Assembly: GCF_900105415.1 (NCBI RefSeq)
Contig: NZ_FNSM01000001.1
Coordinates: 2,394,501 to 2,458,500, forward strand
Origin: Streptomyces sp. TLI_105
GTDB taxonomy: Bacteria; Actinomycetota; Actinomycetes; Streptomycetales; Streptomycetaceae
Direction: 5' to 3'
Length of the DNA: 64,000 bases
Shown: positions 17,156 through 25,437 of the stretch, one piece after another
Layout: each line of letters starts with the position of its first letter
Position numbering within the stretch: position 1 is the first letter of the stretch
Notes under the pieces: model-generated
Databases searched by the model: none
What the model was told of the DNA's origin: nothing
What the model saw: only the letters and a program-made list of their open reading frames with translations
Translations under genes and position numbers: made by a program

Positions 17156-17824
17156 TCAGTCGCCCCTCTCGATCTGCAGGCTCGACGCGAACGGGTCCTC
17201 GTCGTACGAGTCGTCGAAGGACGAGGAGTCCTGGGAGATCGCCCAGATCATGAAGCCCAGGAAGACGGCGCTGACCAGGATGCCGATCGAGCCGAGGATG
17301 ACGCCGGCCAGCGCCATGCCCCGGTTGGTCGCCTCGCCCCGGGCCGCCTTCTTCATGCCGATGATGCCGAAGATCAGCGCCAGGATGCCGAGGATCACCC
17401 CCAGTCCGTACATGCAGAAACCCGCGACCGCGATGATGCCGAGCACCATCGCCGTCGTGCCCATGCCGTTGGACGGGGACTGCTGCCAGCCGGGCTGGCC
17501 GTATCCCGGATGGCCGGGGTAGCCGTACCCCGAGGTGGTCGGCGGGGTCGGGGCCGCCGTCGGGTAGCCGTAGCCGCCGGACGTGTCCGCCGGGTAGCCG
17601 TACCCGGGCGTGGTCGCCGGGCCGCCGGGGGCGACCGGGGGCGGCGGGACGTCCCCGGCGGGACCTCCCGGCGCGGCCGGGAAGGACGTCATGGTCGGCT
17701 GGTCGTGCACCGGCGAGGGCGACGGCGTCGCCGGCTTGCTCAGTTCCACCCCGTCGCGGTTCGGCGGAGCCCAGGGGTCCGTCGGGTCGTACCCGCCCCG
17801 CGACTGGTCTCGGTTGTCAGACAT
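17156..17824 (-). CDS. DUF4190 membrane protein with Pro/Gly/Tyr-rich N-terminus
   Basis: A 222-residue protein. The first ~120 residues are low-complexity with repeated GYGYP units. The DUF4190 region follows with two hydrophobic segments, AMVLGIIAVAGFCMYGLGVILG and ALAGVILGSIGILVSAVFLG, and a short acidic tail. Such proteins are common in Streptomyces and have no assigned function. A GGGAGG SD precedes the ATG at 17824. Confidence 0.85.
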   Translation of the reverse strand: MSDNRDQSRGGYDPTDPWAPPNRDGVELSKPATPSPSPVHDQPTMTSFPAAPGGPAGDVPPPPVAPGGPATTPGYGYPADTSGGYGYPTAAPTPPTTSGYGYPGHPGYGQPGWQQSPSNGMGTTAMVLGIIAVAGFCMYGLGVILGILALIFGIIGMKKAARGEATNRGMALAGVILGSIGILVSAVFLGFMIWAISQDSSSFDDSYDEDPFASSLQIERGD

Positions 17825-17887
17825 GGGCCTCCCCCATCGTGGTCACGTCATGCTACGGCCTCACCCCTACGAGGGATCAGCCCGGCC

Positions 17888-17893
17888 TACGAT
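17888..17893 (+). promoter_or_regulatory. Probable -10 of a leaderless promoter for the deaminase gene
   Basis: TACGAT ends 6 nt before the ATG at 17900. There is no SD in front of that ATG, and a TANNNT hexamer at this spacing is the usual sign of a leaderless actinobacterial transcript. Confidence 0.5.
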
Positions 17894-17899
17894 GATCCG

Positions 17900-18931
17900 A
17901 TGACCGATCTCCACCCCTTCATCGCGGGACTTCCCAAAGCCGAGCTGCACGTCCACCACGTCGGCTCCGCCTCGCCCCGGATCGTCGCCGAGCTCGCCGC
18001 CCGGCACCCGGACTCCAAGGTCCCCACGGACCCGGAGGCCCTCACCGACTACTTCACCTTCACGGACTTCGCGCACTTCATCGACGTCTACCTGTCGGTC
18101 GTCGACCTGGTCCGCACGCCCGAGGACGTCCGGCTGCTGACCTTCGAGATCGCCCGTGACATGGCCCGGCAGAACATCCGCTACGCCGAGCTGACCATCA
18201 CCCCGTACTCCTCCACCCGCCGCGGCATCGACGAGCGCGCCTTCATGGCGGCGATCGAGGACGCCCGCAAGTCCGCCGAGGCCGAGTTCGGCACGATCCT
18301 GCGCTGGTGCTTCGACATCCCCGGCGAGGCCGGCCTCGTCTCCGCCGAGGAGACCGCGCGGCTCGCCACCACCGACGGGCTGCGCCCGGAGGGCCTGGTC
18401 TCCTTCGGTCTCGGCGGCCCGGAGATCGGCGTGCCGCGCCCGCAGTTCAAGCCGTACTTCGACCTGGCCCGCGCGGCCGGCCTGCACTCCGTCCCGCACG
18501 CCGGCGAGACGACCGGCCCGGAGACCGTCTGGGACGCGATCCGCGAGCTGGGCGCCGAGCGCATCGGCCACGGCACCAGCTCCGCCCAGGACCCCGCGCT
18601 GCTCGCACACCTCGCCGAGCACCGCATCGCCCTGGAGGTCTGCCCGACGTCGAACATCGCGACCCGGGCCGTCGCCACCCTGGAGGAGCACCCGATCCGG
18701 CAGTTCGTCGACGCCGGGGTCCTCGTCACGATCAACAGCGACGACCCGCCGATGTTCGGCACGGACCTCAACAACGAGTACGCCGTCGCCGCCCGTCTCC
18801 TCGGCCTCGACGAGCGCGGTGTCGCCGCCCTCGCCAAGAACGCGGTGGAGGCCTCGTTCCTCGACGCGGCCGGCAAGGCCCGGATCGCCGCCGAGATCGA
18901 CACGTACACGAACGACTGGCTGGCGCGCTGA
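17900..18931 (+). CDS. Adenosine-deaminase-family enzyme, probable 6-aminodeoxyfutalosine deaminase
   Basis: A 343-residue zinc amidohydrolase. Metal ligands are visible as HVH (17-19), the His of PHAGETTGPE (with the catalytic Glu), the His of IGHGTS and the Asp pair of NSDDP. The first motif is AELHVHHVGSA rather than the usual HLHLEG of adenosine deaminases. The gene order matches S. coelicolor around SCO5662, which I recall as the enzyme deaminating 6-amino-6-deoxyfutalosine in the futalosine menaquinone pathway. The fold is certain; the substrate rests on synteny and recollection. A plain adenosine deaminase is the alternative. Confidence 0.82.
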   Translation: MTDLHPFIAGLPKAELHVHHVGSASPRIVAELAARHPDSKVPTDPEALTDYFTFTDFAHFIDVYLSVVDLVRTPEDVRLLTFEIARDMARQNIRYAELTITPYSSTRRGIDERAFMAAIEDARKSAEAEFGTILRWCFDIPGEAGLVSAEETARLATTDGLRPEGLVSFGLGGPEIGVPRPQFKPYFDLARAAGLHSVPHAGETTGPETVWDAIRELGAERIGHGTSSAQDPALLAHLAEHRIALEVCPTSNIATRAVATLEEHPIRQFVDAGVLVTINSDDPPMFGTDLNNEYAVAARLLGLDERGVAALAKNAVEASFLDAAGKARIAAEIDTYTNDWLAR

Positions 18932-18950
18932 CGGCGACGAGAATGGGGCC

Positions 18951-19640
18951 ATGCGCTCCGTCACTGTCGTAGGCCATCGCGGCGACCCGTACCGCGTCCG
19001 TGAGAACACGCTCCCCTCGATCGCCTCGGCGATCGAGCGGGGGGCGGACGCCGTCGAGGTCGACGTCCGGCTGACGAAGGACGGGGTGCCCGTCCTGCTC
19101 CACGACGACACCCTGAAGCGCCTGTGGGGCCACGACCGGCCGCTCGCCGGCCTCACGCACGAGCGGCTGCGCGAGCTGACGCGCGGCGAGGTGCCGACCC
19201 TCCGCGATGCGCTGCTCGTCGCCGGGGACCGCCGGCTGATGCTGGACCTGCCGGGCGGGAACGAGGACTCGGTCCGCCGGATCGTCGGCACGGTCCGGGA
19301 GTGCGGGGCCGGGGAGCGCGTCTACTACTGCGCGGGCGCCGTCGCCATGCTCCAGGTGCGGGCCGCCGATCCGGCCGCCGAGATCGCCCTGACCTGGACC
19401 ACGCTCGCCCCGCCCCGGCCGGTGCTGCTCGACGCCGTGCGGCCGCGGTGGCTCAACTACCGTTTCGGTCTGGTGAGTCGGGAGCTGACCGAGCGGGTCC
19501 ACCGGGACGGGCTGCTCGTCTCGACCTGGACGGCGGACACCGCGCGCACCATGCGTAAGCTGATCTTGACCGGGGTCGACGCGATCACCACGAATCGGGT
19601 CGACACCCTCGCCGCCCTGTTGCGAAAGGCTCGCGCGTGA
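18951..19640 (+). CDS. Glycerophosphodiester phosphodiesterase family protein
   Basis: A 229-residue GDPD TIM barrel. It opens with VVGHRGDPYRVRENTLPS (catalytic His-Arg), followed by GADAVEVDVRLTKDGVPVLLHDD with the metal-binding Glu-x-Asp and the second catalytic His. The C-terminal STWTADTARTMRKLI and GVDAITTNR complete the barrel. It hydrolyses glycerophosphodiesters to glycerol-3-phosphate and an alcohol. No signal peptide is seen, so it is cytoplasmic. It starts 19 nt after the deaminase gene and its stop overlaps the next start (GTGA). Confidence 0.88.
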   Translation: MRSVTVVGHRGDPYRVRENTLPSIASAIERGADAVEVDVRLTKDGVPVLLHDDTLKRLWGHDRPLAGLTHERLRELTRGEVPTLRDALLVAGDRRLMLDLPGGNEDSVRRIVGTVRECGAGERVYYCAGAVAMLQVRAADPAAEIALTWTTLAPPRPVLLDAVRPRWLNYRFGLVSRELTERVHRDGLLVSTWTADTARTMRKLILTGVDAITTNRVDTLAALLRKARA

Positions 19641-20422
19641 ACGACCGGATCAGGACCGACATCGCCCACAACGCCCGGGTGTGGAACTACTGGCTGGGCG
19701 GCAAGGACAACTACCCGGTGGACCGCGCGGTCGGCGACACCGTCACCGGCTTCTACCCGAGCATCGGCGAAGTGGCGCGCGCGGACCGGGCGTTCCTCGG
19801 GCGGGCGGTGACCCATCTGGCCGCCGGGGCGGGCGTCCGCCAGTTCCTGGACATCGGTACGGGCCTGCCGACCGCGGACAACACCCATGAGGTGGCGCAG
19901 CGGATCGCCCCCGACGCCCGGATCGTCTACGTCGACAACGACCCGATCGTCCTGACGCACGCCCGCGCGCTCCTGACCAGCGCCCCGGAGGGCGTCACCG
20001 AGTACGTGGACGCCGACGCCCACGACCCGGAGCGGATCGTCGCGGCGGCCGCCGGTTCCCTGGACCTGTCCCGCCCGGTCGCGGTGATGATGCTCGGCAT
20101 CCTCAACTTCGTCCTGGACACCGACGAGGCCCGGTCGATCGTGCGGACCCTGATGGCCGCCGTGCCCTCCGGCAGCCATCTGGTGATGACCCATCCGACG
20201 CTTGAGCCGGAGCTCGGCGGCGAGGGCAACAAGGCCGCCATGGCCTTCTGGAACGAGAACGCGACCCCGCCGATCACCGCCCGCACCCGGCAGGAGTTCG
20301 CCTCCTTCTTCGAGGGCCTCGACCTCCTGGAGCCGGGCATCGTCTCCTGCTCGCGCTGGCGGCCCTCCTCCGAGGAGGCGCACGTGGTGGCGCAGTTCGG
20401 CGCGGTGGGCCGCAAGCCGTAA
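19637..20422 (+). CDS. SAM-dependent methyltransferase, DUF574-type
   Basis: A 261-residue protein with the family opening ARVWNYWLGGKDNYPVDR, a SAM-binding motif FLDIGTGLPTADNTHEVA, and VYVDNDPIVLTHARALL. This methyltransferase family is heavily expanded in Streptomyces and its substrates are unknown. The GTG at 19637 overlaps the GDPD stop and the TAA overlaps the kinase ATG (TAATG), so it is co-translated in a deaminase-GDPD-methyltransferase-kinase-regulator string. Confidence 0.85.
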   Translation: MNDRIRTDIAHNARVWNYWLGGKDNYPVDRAVGDTVTGFYPSIGEVARADRAFLGRAVTHLAAGAGVRQFLDIGTGLPTADNTHEVAQRIAPDARIVYVDNDPIVLTHARALLTSAPEGVTEYVDADAHDPERIVAAAAGSLDLSRPVAVMMLGILNFVLDTDEARSIVRTLMAAVPSGSHLVMTHPTLEPELGGEGNKAAMAFWNENATPPITARTRQEFASFFEGLDLLEPGIVSCSRWRPSSEEAHVVAQFGAVGRKP

Positions 20423-21576
20423 TGGGCATACGGGGGGACGTACGCGGCGGGTGGGAGCGGGCGCGGACCTGGGGCGCGGCGAACCCGTGGGCGGTGGACA
20501 CCGGGATCGCGCTGCTGGTGCAGGCGGCGATGACGATGCCGTTCGTGGTGCCGCGCGGGCCCGATCTCGAACCGGCGACCTGGCCGGCGTACGGGCTGAC
20601 GACGCTGACCGTGGTGCCGCTGGTCTGGCGGCGGCGCGCGCCGCTCACCGTGCTGCTCGCGATCCTGGCGGCGAGCGCGCTGTACAAGCTGGCCCTTGAG
20701 GGCCCCGGGCAGCCGCTGCCGTACACCGGGCTCGTCGGCGTCTACACGATCGCCGCGCTGTCGCCGGGGTGGAAGCGGCTCGCGACGGCGGGGCTCATCG
20801 TGGTCGCGGTGCCGGTCTCGGTGTGGCTCAACACCCAGTCGGCGCGCGAACTCACCTTCTCGCTCTTCGTGTTCGGCGCCGCCTATGTCTTCGGACGGCT
20901 CACCGACGCCCGGCAGCGGGCGCAGCGGGTGGAGGCCGAGCGGGCGGCGGCGCGGGAACGGGCCAGGATCGCGCGGGAGATGCACGACGTCCTGTCGCAC
21001 GCGGTGAGCCTGATGGTGGTTCAGGCGGAGGCCGGCCCGGTCGCGGTGCGGGCCGCGCCGGAGCGCGCGGAGGCCGCGTTCGAGGCGATCTCGGAGACGG
21101 GCCGGGAGGCGATGGTCCAGCTGCGGCAGATGCTGGGGCTGCTGCGCGAGGGCGGTGAGACGGTGGCTCCGCGGGAGCCGCAGCCGGACCTGGCGGACCT
21201 TCCCGGTCTCCTGGAGCGGGTGCGGGCGGGTGGTCTGACCGTCGGGTACGCGACGGAGGGCGGGGTGCGGGCGCTGCCCGCGGCGACCGGGGCGAGCGTC
21301 TACCGGATCGTGCAGGAGGCGCTGACGAACGTGGTCAAGCACGCGCGGGCCCGCACGGTCGACGTCCGGCTCGCCCACGCCGACGGCGTCCTGCGGGTCA
21401 CGGTGACCGACGATGGGCGCGGCCCGCAGGGCGGTCCGGGCGGGCACGGTCTGGTGGGCATCCGGGAGCGGGCCGCCGCGCACGGCGGGACGGCGGAGAC
21501 GGGCCCGGGTCCGGGCGGCCGGGGGTTCGAGGTGCGGGCCCTGCTGCCCGTGCCGTGTACGGAGGTGGGGACATGA
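20422..21576 (+). CDS. NarL-type sensor histidine kinase
   Basis: A 384-residue kinase. Four to five membrane segments occupy residues ~25-155, with a very short extracytoplasmic part. The HisKA_3 box REMHDVLSHAVSLMVVQ follows with phospho-acceptor His188. The C-terminal HATPase_c domain has VVKHARART and VTDDGRGP. This is the intramembrane-sensing kinase class common in Streptomyces, so the stimulus is unknown. Its stop overlaps the regulator start by ATGA. Confidence 0.9.
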   Translation: MGIRGDVRGGWERARTWGAANPWAVDTGIALLVQAAMTMPFVVPRGPDLEPATWPAYGLTTLTVVPLVWRRRAPLTVLLAILAASALYKLALEGPGQPLPYTGLVGVYTIAALSPGWKRLATAGLIVVAVPVSVWLNTQSARELTFSLFVFGAAYVFGRLTDARQRAQRVEAERAAARERARIAREMHDVLSHAVSLMVVQAEAGPVAVRAAPERAEAAFEAISETGREAMVQLRQMLGLLREGGETVAPREPQPDLADLPGLLERVRAGGLTVGYATEGGVRALPAATGASVYRIVQEALTNVVKHARARTVDVRLAHADGVLRVTVTDDGRGPQGGPGGHGLVGIRERAAAHGGTAETGPGPGGRGFEVRALLPVPCTEVGT

Positions 21577-22277
21577 CGATCCGGGTGGTGGTCGCGGACG
21601 ACCAGGAACTGGTGCGCAGCGGCTTCGCGATGATCCTGGACGCGCAGCCGGACATCGAGGTGGTGGCGGAGGCCGGGGACGGGGCGGAGGCCGTCGAGGC
21701 GGTGCGGCGGCTCGCGCCGGACGTGGCGCTGCTCGACATCCGGATGCCCCGGACGGACGGCATCGAGGCCTGCCGGGCGATCAGCGCGGAGTCCGGCTGC
21801 CGGACGGTGATGCTGACGACCTTCGACACCGACGCGTACGTGTACGAGGCGCTGCACGCGGGCGCGAGCGGTTTCCTCCTCAAGGACGTGCGGCGGGACG
21901 ACCTCGTGCACGCCGTACGGGTGGTGGCGGCGGGCGACTCGCTGCTCGCGCCGTCCGTGGCGCGGCGGCTCGTGGAGCAGTACACGGCGGGCGGGCCGCG
22001 CAGGACCGATCCCCGGCTCGACGCCCTCACCGGGCGGGAGCGGGAGACCCTGCTGCTGCTCGCCCGGGGCCTGTCGAACGCGGAGATCGCGGCGGAGCTG
22101 GTGGTCAGCGACCACACGGTGAAGACGCACGTGGGCAACGTGCTGGCCAAGCTGGGGCTGCGGGACCGCGTCCAGGCGGTGATCTGCGCGTACGAGACGG
22201 GGCTGGTCGCGGCGGGCTCTCCCCCGCCCGGGGGAGGCGCGGGCGCCGGTCCCTCCCCCGTGCCGGGGAGGAACTGA
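21573..22277 (+). CDS. LuxR/NarL-family response regulator
   Basis: A 234-residue regulator. The receiver domain has acidic residues VVADDQE, phospho-acceptor Asp55 in LLDIRMPRTDG, and a conserved Lys in FLLKDVRRDD. The C-terminal LuxR helix-turn-helix contains LTGREREtLLLLARGLSNAEIA and HTVKTHVGNVL. It ends in a Pro/Gly-rich tail. The ATG at 21573 has GGAGG upstream. It is the partner of the kinase encoded immediately before it; target genes are unknown. Confidence 0.92.
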   Translation: MTIRVVVADDQELVRSGFAMILDAQPDIEVVAEAGDGAEAVEAVRRLAPDVALLDIRMPRTDGIEACRAISAESGCRTVMLTTFDTDAYVYEALHAGASGFLLKDVRRDDLVHAVRVVAAGDSLLAPSVARRLVEQYTAGGPRRTDPRLDALTGRERETLLLLARGLSNAEIAAELVVSDHTVKTHVGNVLAKLGLRDRVQAVICAYETGLVAAGSPPPGGGAGAGPSPVPGRN

Positions 22278-22373
22278 CCCGCCGAAGACCGCCGGTGCGG
22301 GCGATCCGCCGATCGCCCCTGGTCAGCAGGATGGAGCCATCGAGAACAACGGCTCACACCACCGGAGTTGACC

Positions 22374-23534
22374 ATGCGGAAGTCCACCCGCGCCCTGCTC
22401 GCCGCCGCCCTGGTCCTGGGCGTCGCCGCCGGGCCCGCGCTCACCCCCGCCTTCGCCGTCACGTCCCGGTCGGTGACGCAGGCCTCGACGCCCGACCTGT
22501 CGGCGGTCGTCGCGGGGCTCCCCCGCGCCGACGCGACGGCCGCGCTGGTCCGGGTCGGCGGCACCGAGGGGTCCTGGCAGGGCAGCGCGGGCGTGCACGA
22601 CCTGGAGACGAACGCCCCGGCGGACCCGGCCGCCCGCTTCCGGGCCGGTTCGGTGACGAAGGTGTTCACGGCGGCGACCGTCCTCCAGCTGGCCGCGGAG
22701 GGCCGGATCGATCTGGACCGGCCGGCCCGCGCGTATCTCCCGGACCTGATCCCCGGCCACTACGCCCGGGTGACCGTGCGTCAGCTCCTGAACCACACCC
22801 ACGGCATCCCGGCCGCCGACATGCCGGGCGAGACGGTCGAGGAGTGGTACGCGAACCGCTTCACGGTCCACGCTCCGGAGGAGATGGTCCGCTCGGCGAC
22901 GGCGAAGCCGCGCGAGTTCCGGCCGGGCACGAAGCAGCACTACCTGAACATCGGGTACACGATCGCCGCCCTGATCGTGGAGCGGGTCACGGGCGACTCG
23001 TACGAGCACCAGGTGGAGCGGCGGATCCTGCGCCCGCTCGGGCTGCGCGACACGTACTTCCCGGGCGAGGCGGCCGAGATCACCGGCCCGTACAACCACG
23101 GCTACCAGACGATGCGGCTCGACGACGGCACGACGGGCCTGCGTGACGTCTCGGTGTGGGGGACGACGGACGGCTGGGCGGCCGGGGACCTCGTCTCGAC
23201 CACCGCGGACCTGGAGCGCTTCACCCGTGTCCTGTTCGCGGGCGGTGTGGTGCGCGGTCCGCTCCTGGAGGAGATGTTCACGCTGCCGGAGGTCCCCGAC
23301 CTCAAGAGCGGCGATCCGGCCGCGTACTCCGTCGGCCTGTCGATGAAGCGGCTCGGCGGCCGGGAGGTGTGGGGCAAGACGGGTGGCCGCTGGGGCTACA
23401 ACACGGCCATCGCCTCGACCCGCGACGGCGCCCGCACGCTCGTCTACAGCGTCAACTCCACCGACGCCAAGGGCCAGGACATGAACCCGACGGCCCTGCG
23501 CCTGATGGTGGCGGCCTACGGCCTGCCCGACTGA
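22374..23534 (+). CDS. Secreted serine hydrolase (D-Ala-D-Ala carboxypeptidase / class C beta-lactamase family)
   Basis: A 386-residue protein. The Sec signal peptide is MRKSTRALLAAALVLGVAAG, with cleavage around residue 28. Penicillin-binding signatures are the SVTK tetrad (Ser93, Lys96), YLN in QHYLNIGY, and KTGGRWGYN near residue 340. It resembles Streptomyces R61-type DD-carboxypeptidases and esterases; the physiological substrate is probably peptidoglycan peptides. An SD (CGGAG) lies 7 nt before the ATG. Its last 19 nt overlap the convergent membrane protein gene. Confidence 0.87.
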   Translation: MRKSTRALLAAALVLGVAAGPALTPAFAVTSRSVTQASTPDLSAVVAGLPRADATAALVRVGGTEGSWQGSAGVHDLETNAPADPAARFRAGSVTKVFTAATVLQLAAEGRIDLDRPARAYLPDLIPGHYARVTVRQLLNHTHGIPAADMPGETVEEWYANRFTVHAPEEMVRSATAKPREFRPGTKQHYLNIGYTIAALIVERVTGDSYEHQVERRILRPLGLRDTYFPGEAAEITGPYNHGYQTMRLDDGTTGLRDVSVWGTTDGWAAGDLVSTTADLERFTRVLFAGGVVRGPLLEEMFTLPEVPDLKSGDPAAYSVGLSMKRLGGREVWGKTGGRWGYNTAIASTRDGARTLVYSVNSTDAKGQDMNPTALRLMVAAYGLPD

Positions 23535-24052
23535 ACGGCCTGCGGCTCGACGACTTCGAGCCGCTTGATCATCCGGCGTACGTGGAGCAGCGGCAGGATG
23601 CCGATGACGCCGAAGGACATGTCGATGACCGACCACCAGAAGGGGATGTCCCGGATCGGTCCGCAGATCAGGGCCAGGGGGATGATGCCGACGCAGGCGA
23701 TCATGCCGAACTCGACGACCCAGACGTTGCGGACGGGGTCGCGGTAGGCGCCGTAGAAGGCGACCGCGATGACGAGGTGGGCGAAGGCGAGCCAGTCGGT
23801 GCCGTAGAGCAGGTACGGGGCCTGCCCGTCGGCGGCGGCGACCCCCTCCCGCACCCGGTGGATCCACTCGGCGAGGCCGGGGAAGAGGTCGGCCACGGGC
23901 GAGGCCCAGCCGACCAGGGCGGAGTCGAGGAACCGGAGTTCGGTCACGAGCGGGAAGGCGGTGGCCCCGCTCAGGACCAGACAGACGACGAAGACGATCA
24001 GCCAGACGCGGATGCGCGTGAGAAGGGCTCTCGGCCCGTTCGTGTCGCTCAT
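23516..24052 (-). CDS. Four-helix membrane protein of unknown function
   Basis: A 178-residue protein with four hydrophobic segments, including VWLIVFVVCLVLSGATAF, LAFAHLVIAVAFYGAY and a WWSVIDMSFGVIGILPLLHV stretch. The long loop between the first two helices is soluble. I do not recognise a characterised family; it looks like a conserved hypothetical of actinobacteria. Its upstream region holds two TTGAACGCGTTCA-like palindromes, so it is probably controlled by a dimeric repressor. Confidence 0.8.
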   Translation of the reverse strand: MSDTNGPRALLTRIRVWLIVFVVCLVLSGATAFPLVTELRFLDSALVGWASPVADLFPGLAEWIHRVREGVAAADGQAPYLLYGTDWLAFAHLVIAVAFYGAYRDPVRNVWVVEFGMIACVGIIPLALICGPIRDIPFWWSVIDMSFGVIGILPLLHVRRMIKRLEVVEPQAVQSGRP

Positions 24053-24072
24053 GGGGCCAGCGTACGCCCTTC

Positions 24073-24119
24073 TTGAACGCGTTCAGAAGTCAGGGGCGGT
24101 GCTTTTTGAGCGCGTTCAA
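24073..24119 (-). promoter_or_regulatory. Two palindromic operator candidates upstream of the membrane protein gene
   Basis: TGAACGCGTTCA (24074-24085, perfect) and TTGAGCGCGTTCAA (24106-24119, one mismatch between half sites) are two copies of a TTGAACGCGTTCAA-like palindrome with centres about 33 bp apart. They lie 22-67 nt before the ATG at 24052. They resemble TetR-family operators, such as the TNNAACNNGTTNNA type. Confidence 0.6.
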
Positions 24120-24130
24120 GAGGAGGGGTC

Positions 24131-25294
24131 TCACAGCCCGACGATCGAGTTCCACCGCTTCGCGAACTCCTGGCGCTCCTCGGTGGTGATGTCCCGGGCG
24201 ATGGCGAGCCGGCCGCGCATGTCGGCGTCCGGGAAGATCAGCGGGTCCTCGGCGAGCGCCACGAGCTCCTCGTCGCCGGAGTCCGCGAGGACGTCCTGCG
24301 CGGCCGGCACCGGACAGACGTAGTTGACCCAGGCGGCGAGTTCGGCGGCGACCTCGGGCTCGTAGTAGTAGTCGACGAGCTTCTCGGCGTTGGCCTTGTG
24401 CCGGGCGAGGTTGGGCACCATGAGGGACTCGGCCCACAGTTCGGCGCCCTCCTCGGGGACGACGAACTCGATGTCCGGGTTGTCGGCCTGGAGCTGGATG
24501 ACGTCGCCGGAGTACGCCTGGCAGGCGAGGACGTCGCCGGTGGACAGGTCCTTGATGTAGTCGTTCCCGGTGAAGCGCCGGATGTGCTTCGTCCGGACGA
24601 GCCCCTCGATCCGCTCGCACAGGGCGTGGAAGTCGTCGCCGGTCCACCGCGTCACGTCGACGCCCTCGCCCAGCATGAGCAGGGCGAAGGACTCGTCGAG
24701 CCCGGACAGCAGGGTGACCTTGCCGCGCAGGTCGTCGGCCCACAGTTCCCGGGTGGAGCGCAGTTCCCGGCCGAGCTTCTTCCGGTTGTACGCGATGCCG
24801 GTGATCCCGGACTGCCAGGGCACGCTGTGCAGCCGGCCGGGGTCGAAGGCGGGCGAGTCCAGCTGCGGGTCGATGTGGCGCGCGACGTTCGGCTGGGCGG
24901 CGCGGTCCATCTCCTGGACCCAGCCGAGGCGGACGAAGCGGGCGGCCATCCAGTCGCTGACGACGATCAGGTCGCGCCCGGTCTCCTGGTGGTTCATCAG
25001 GGACGGGCTGATCTTGCCGAAGAACTCGTCGTTGTCGTTGATCTCCTCGGTGTACCGCACGGAGATCCCGGTCCGCTTCCGGAAGGCGTCGAGGGTCGGC
25101 CGCTTCGACGCGTCGTCGTCATCGGTGTCGATGTACAGCGGCCAGTTGGCGAAGTCGAGCGTCCGGTCGCGCGCCGAGAGGTCCCGGCCGGCCCGGTCGC
25201 CCTCCTCGACGTAGGCGCCCGGGACCCCGCAGCCGGCGAGCAGGGCCCCGGCACCGGCACCGCCGATGCCGCGCAGCAGGGACCGGCGGGACAT
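24131..25294 (-). CDS. Second PotD-type polyamine-binding lipoprotein
   Basis: A 387-residue paralogue of the PotD encoded at 13559-14806. It starts MSRRSLLRGIGGAG, a twin-arginine signal (RR at 3-4), with a lipobox LLAGC (Cys22). Shared stretches are FANWPLYID, TEEINDNDEFFGKI, FTGNDYIKDLSTGD and LQADNPDI. No permease or ATPase genes are attached, so it may deliver a different amine to the PotABC encoded 11 kb away, or act as a sensor. It lies downstream of the second aldehyde dehydrogenase but is separated by a strong terminator. Confidence 0.9.
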   Translation of the reverse strand: MSRRSLLRGIGGAGAGALLAGCGVPGAYVEEGDRAGRDLSARDRTLDFANWPLYIDTDDDDASKRPTLDAFRKRTGISVRYTEEINDNDEFFGKISPSLMNHQETGRDLIVVSDWMAARFVRLGWVQEMDRAAQPNVARHIDPQLDSPAFDPGRLHSVPWQSGITGIAYNRKKLGRELRSTRELWADDLRGKVTLLSGLDESFALLMLGEGVDVTRWTGDDFHALCERIEGLVRTKHIRRFTGNDYIKDLSTGDVLACQAYSGDVIQLQADNPDIEFVVPEEGAELWAESLMVPNLARHKANAEKLVDYYYEPEVAAELAAWVNYVCPVPAAQDVLADSGDEELVALAEDPLIFPDADMRGRLAIARDITTEERQEFAKRWNSIVGL

Positions 25295-25376
25295 GTGTTT
25301 CCTGGCTGTCGCTCTCACCCGAGCAGCATCCCGGCCCGCCGCGACCTGCGGCAATGGACGGTCCGTCAAGCAACGG

Positions 25377-25421
25377 CGCGCGGCCCCGACACCCTGTCGA
25401 TCAAGGTGTCGGGGCCGCGCG
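25377..25421 (-). terminator. Terminator after the second aldehyde dehydrogenase
   Basis: A perfect 17-bp stem (25377-25393 with 25405-25421; arm CGCGCGGCCCCGACACC) and an 11-nt loop begin 16 nt past the dehydrogenase stop. Confidence 0.9.
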
Positions 25422-25437
25422 GGAGTTCGGGGCGGGA

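Noticed and set aside
23516..23534. Overlap of serine hydrolase and membrane protein genes as a sign of error
   Set aside because: Nineteen-base convergent overlaps are common in Streptomyces and both proteins end sensibly.
24131..25294. Second PotD as a pseudogene
   Set aside because: The signal peptide, lipobox and full length are intact, with no stops or frameshifts.
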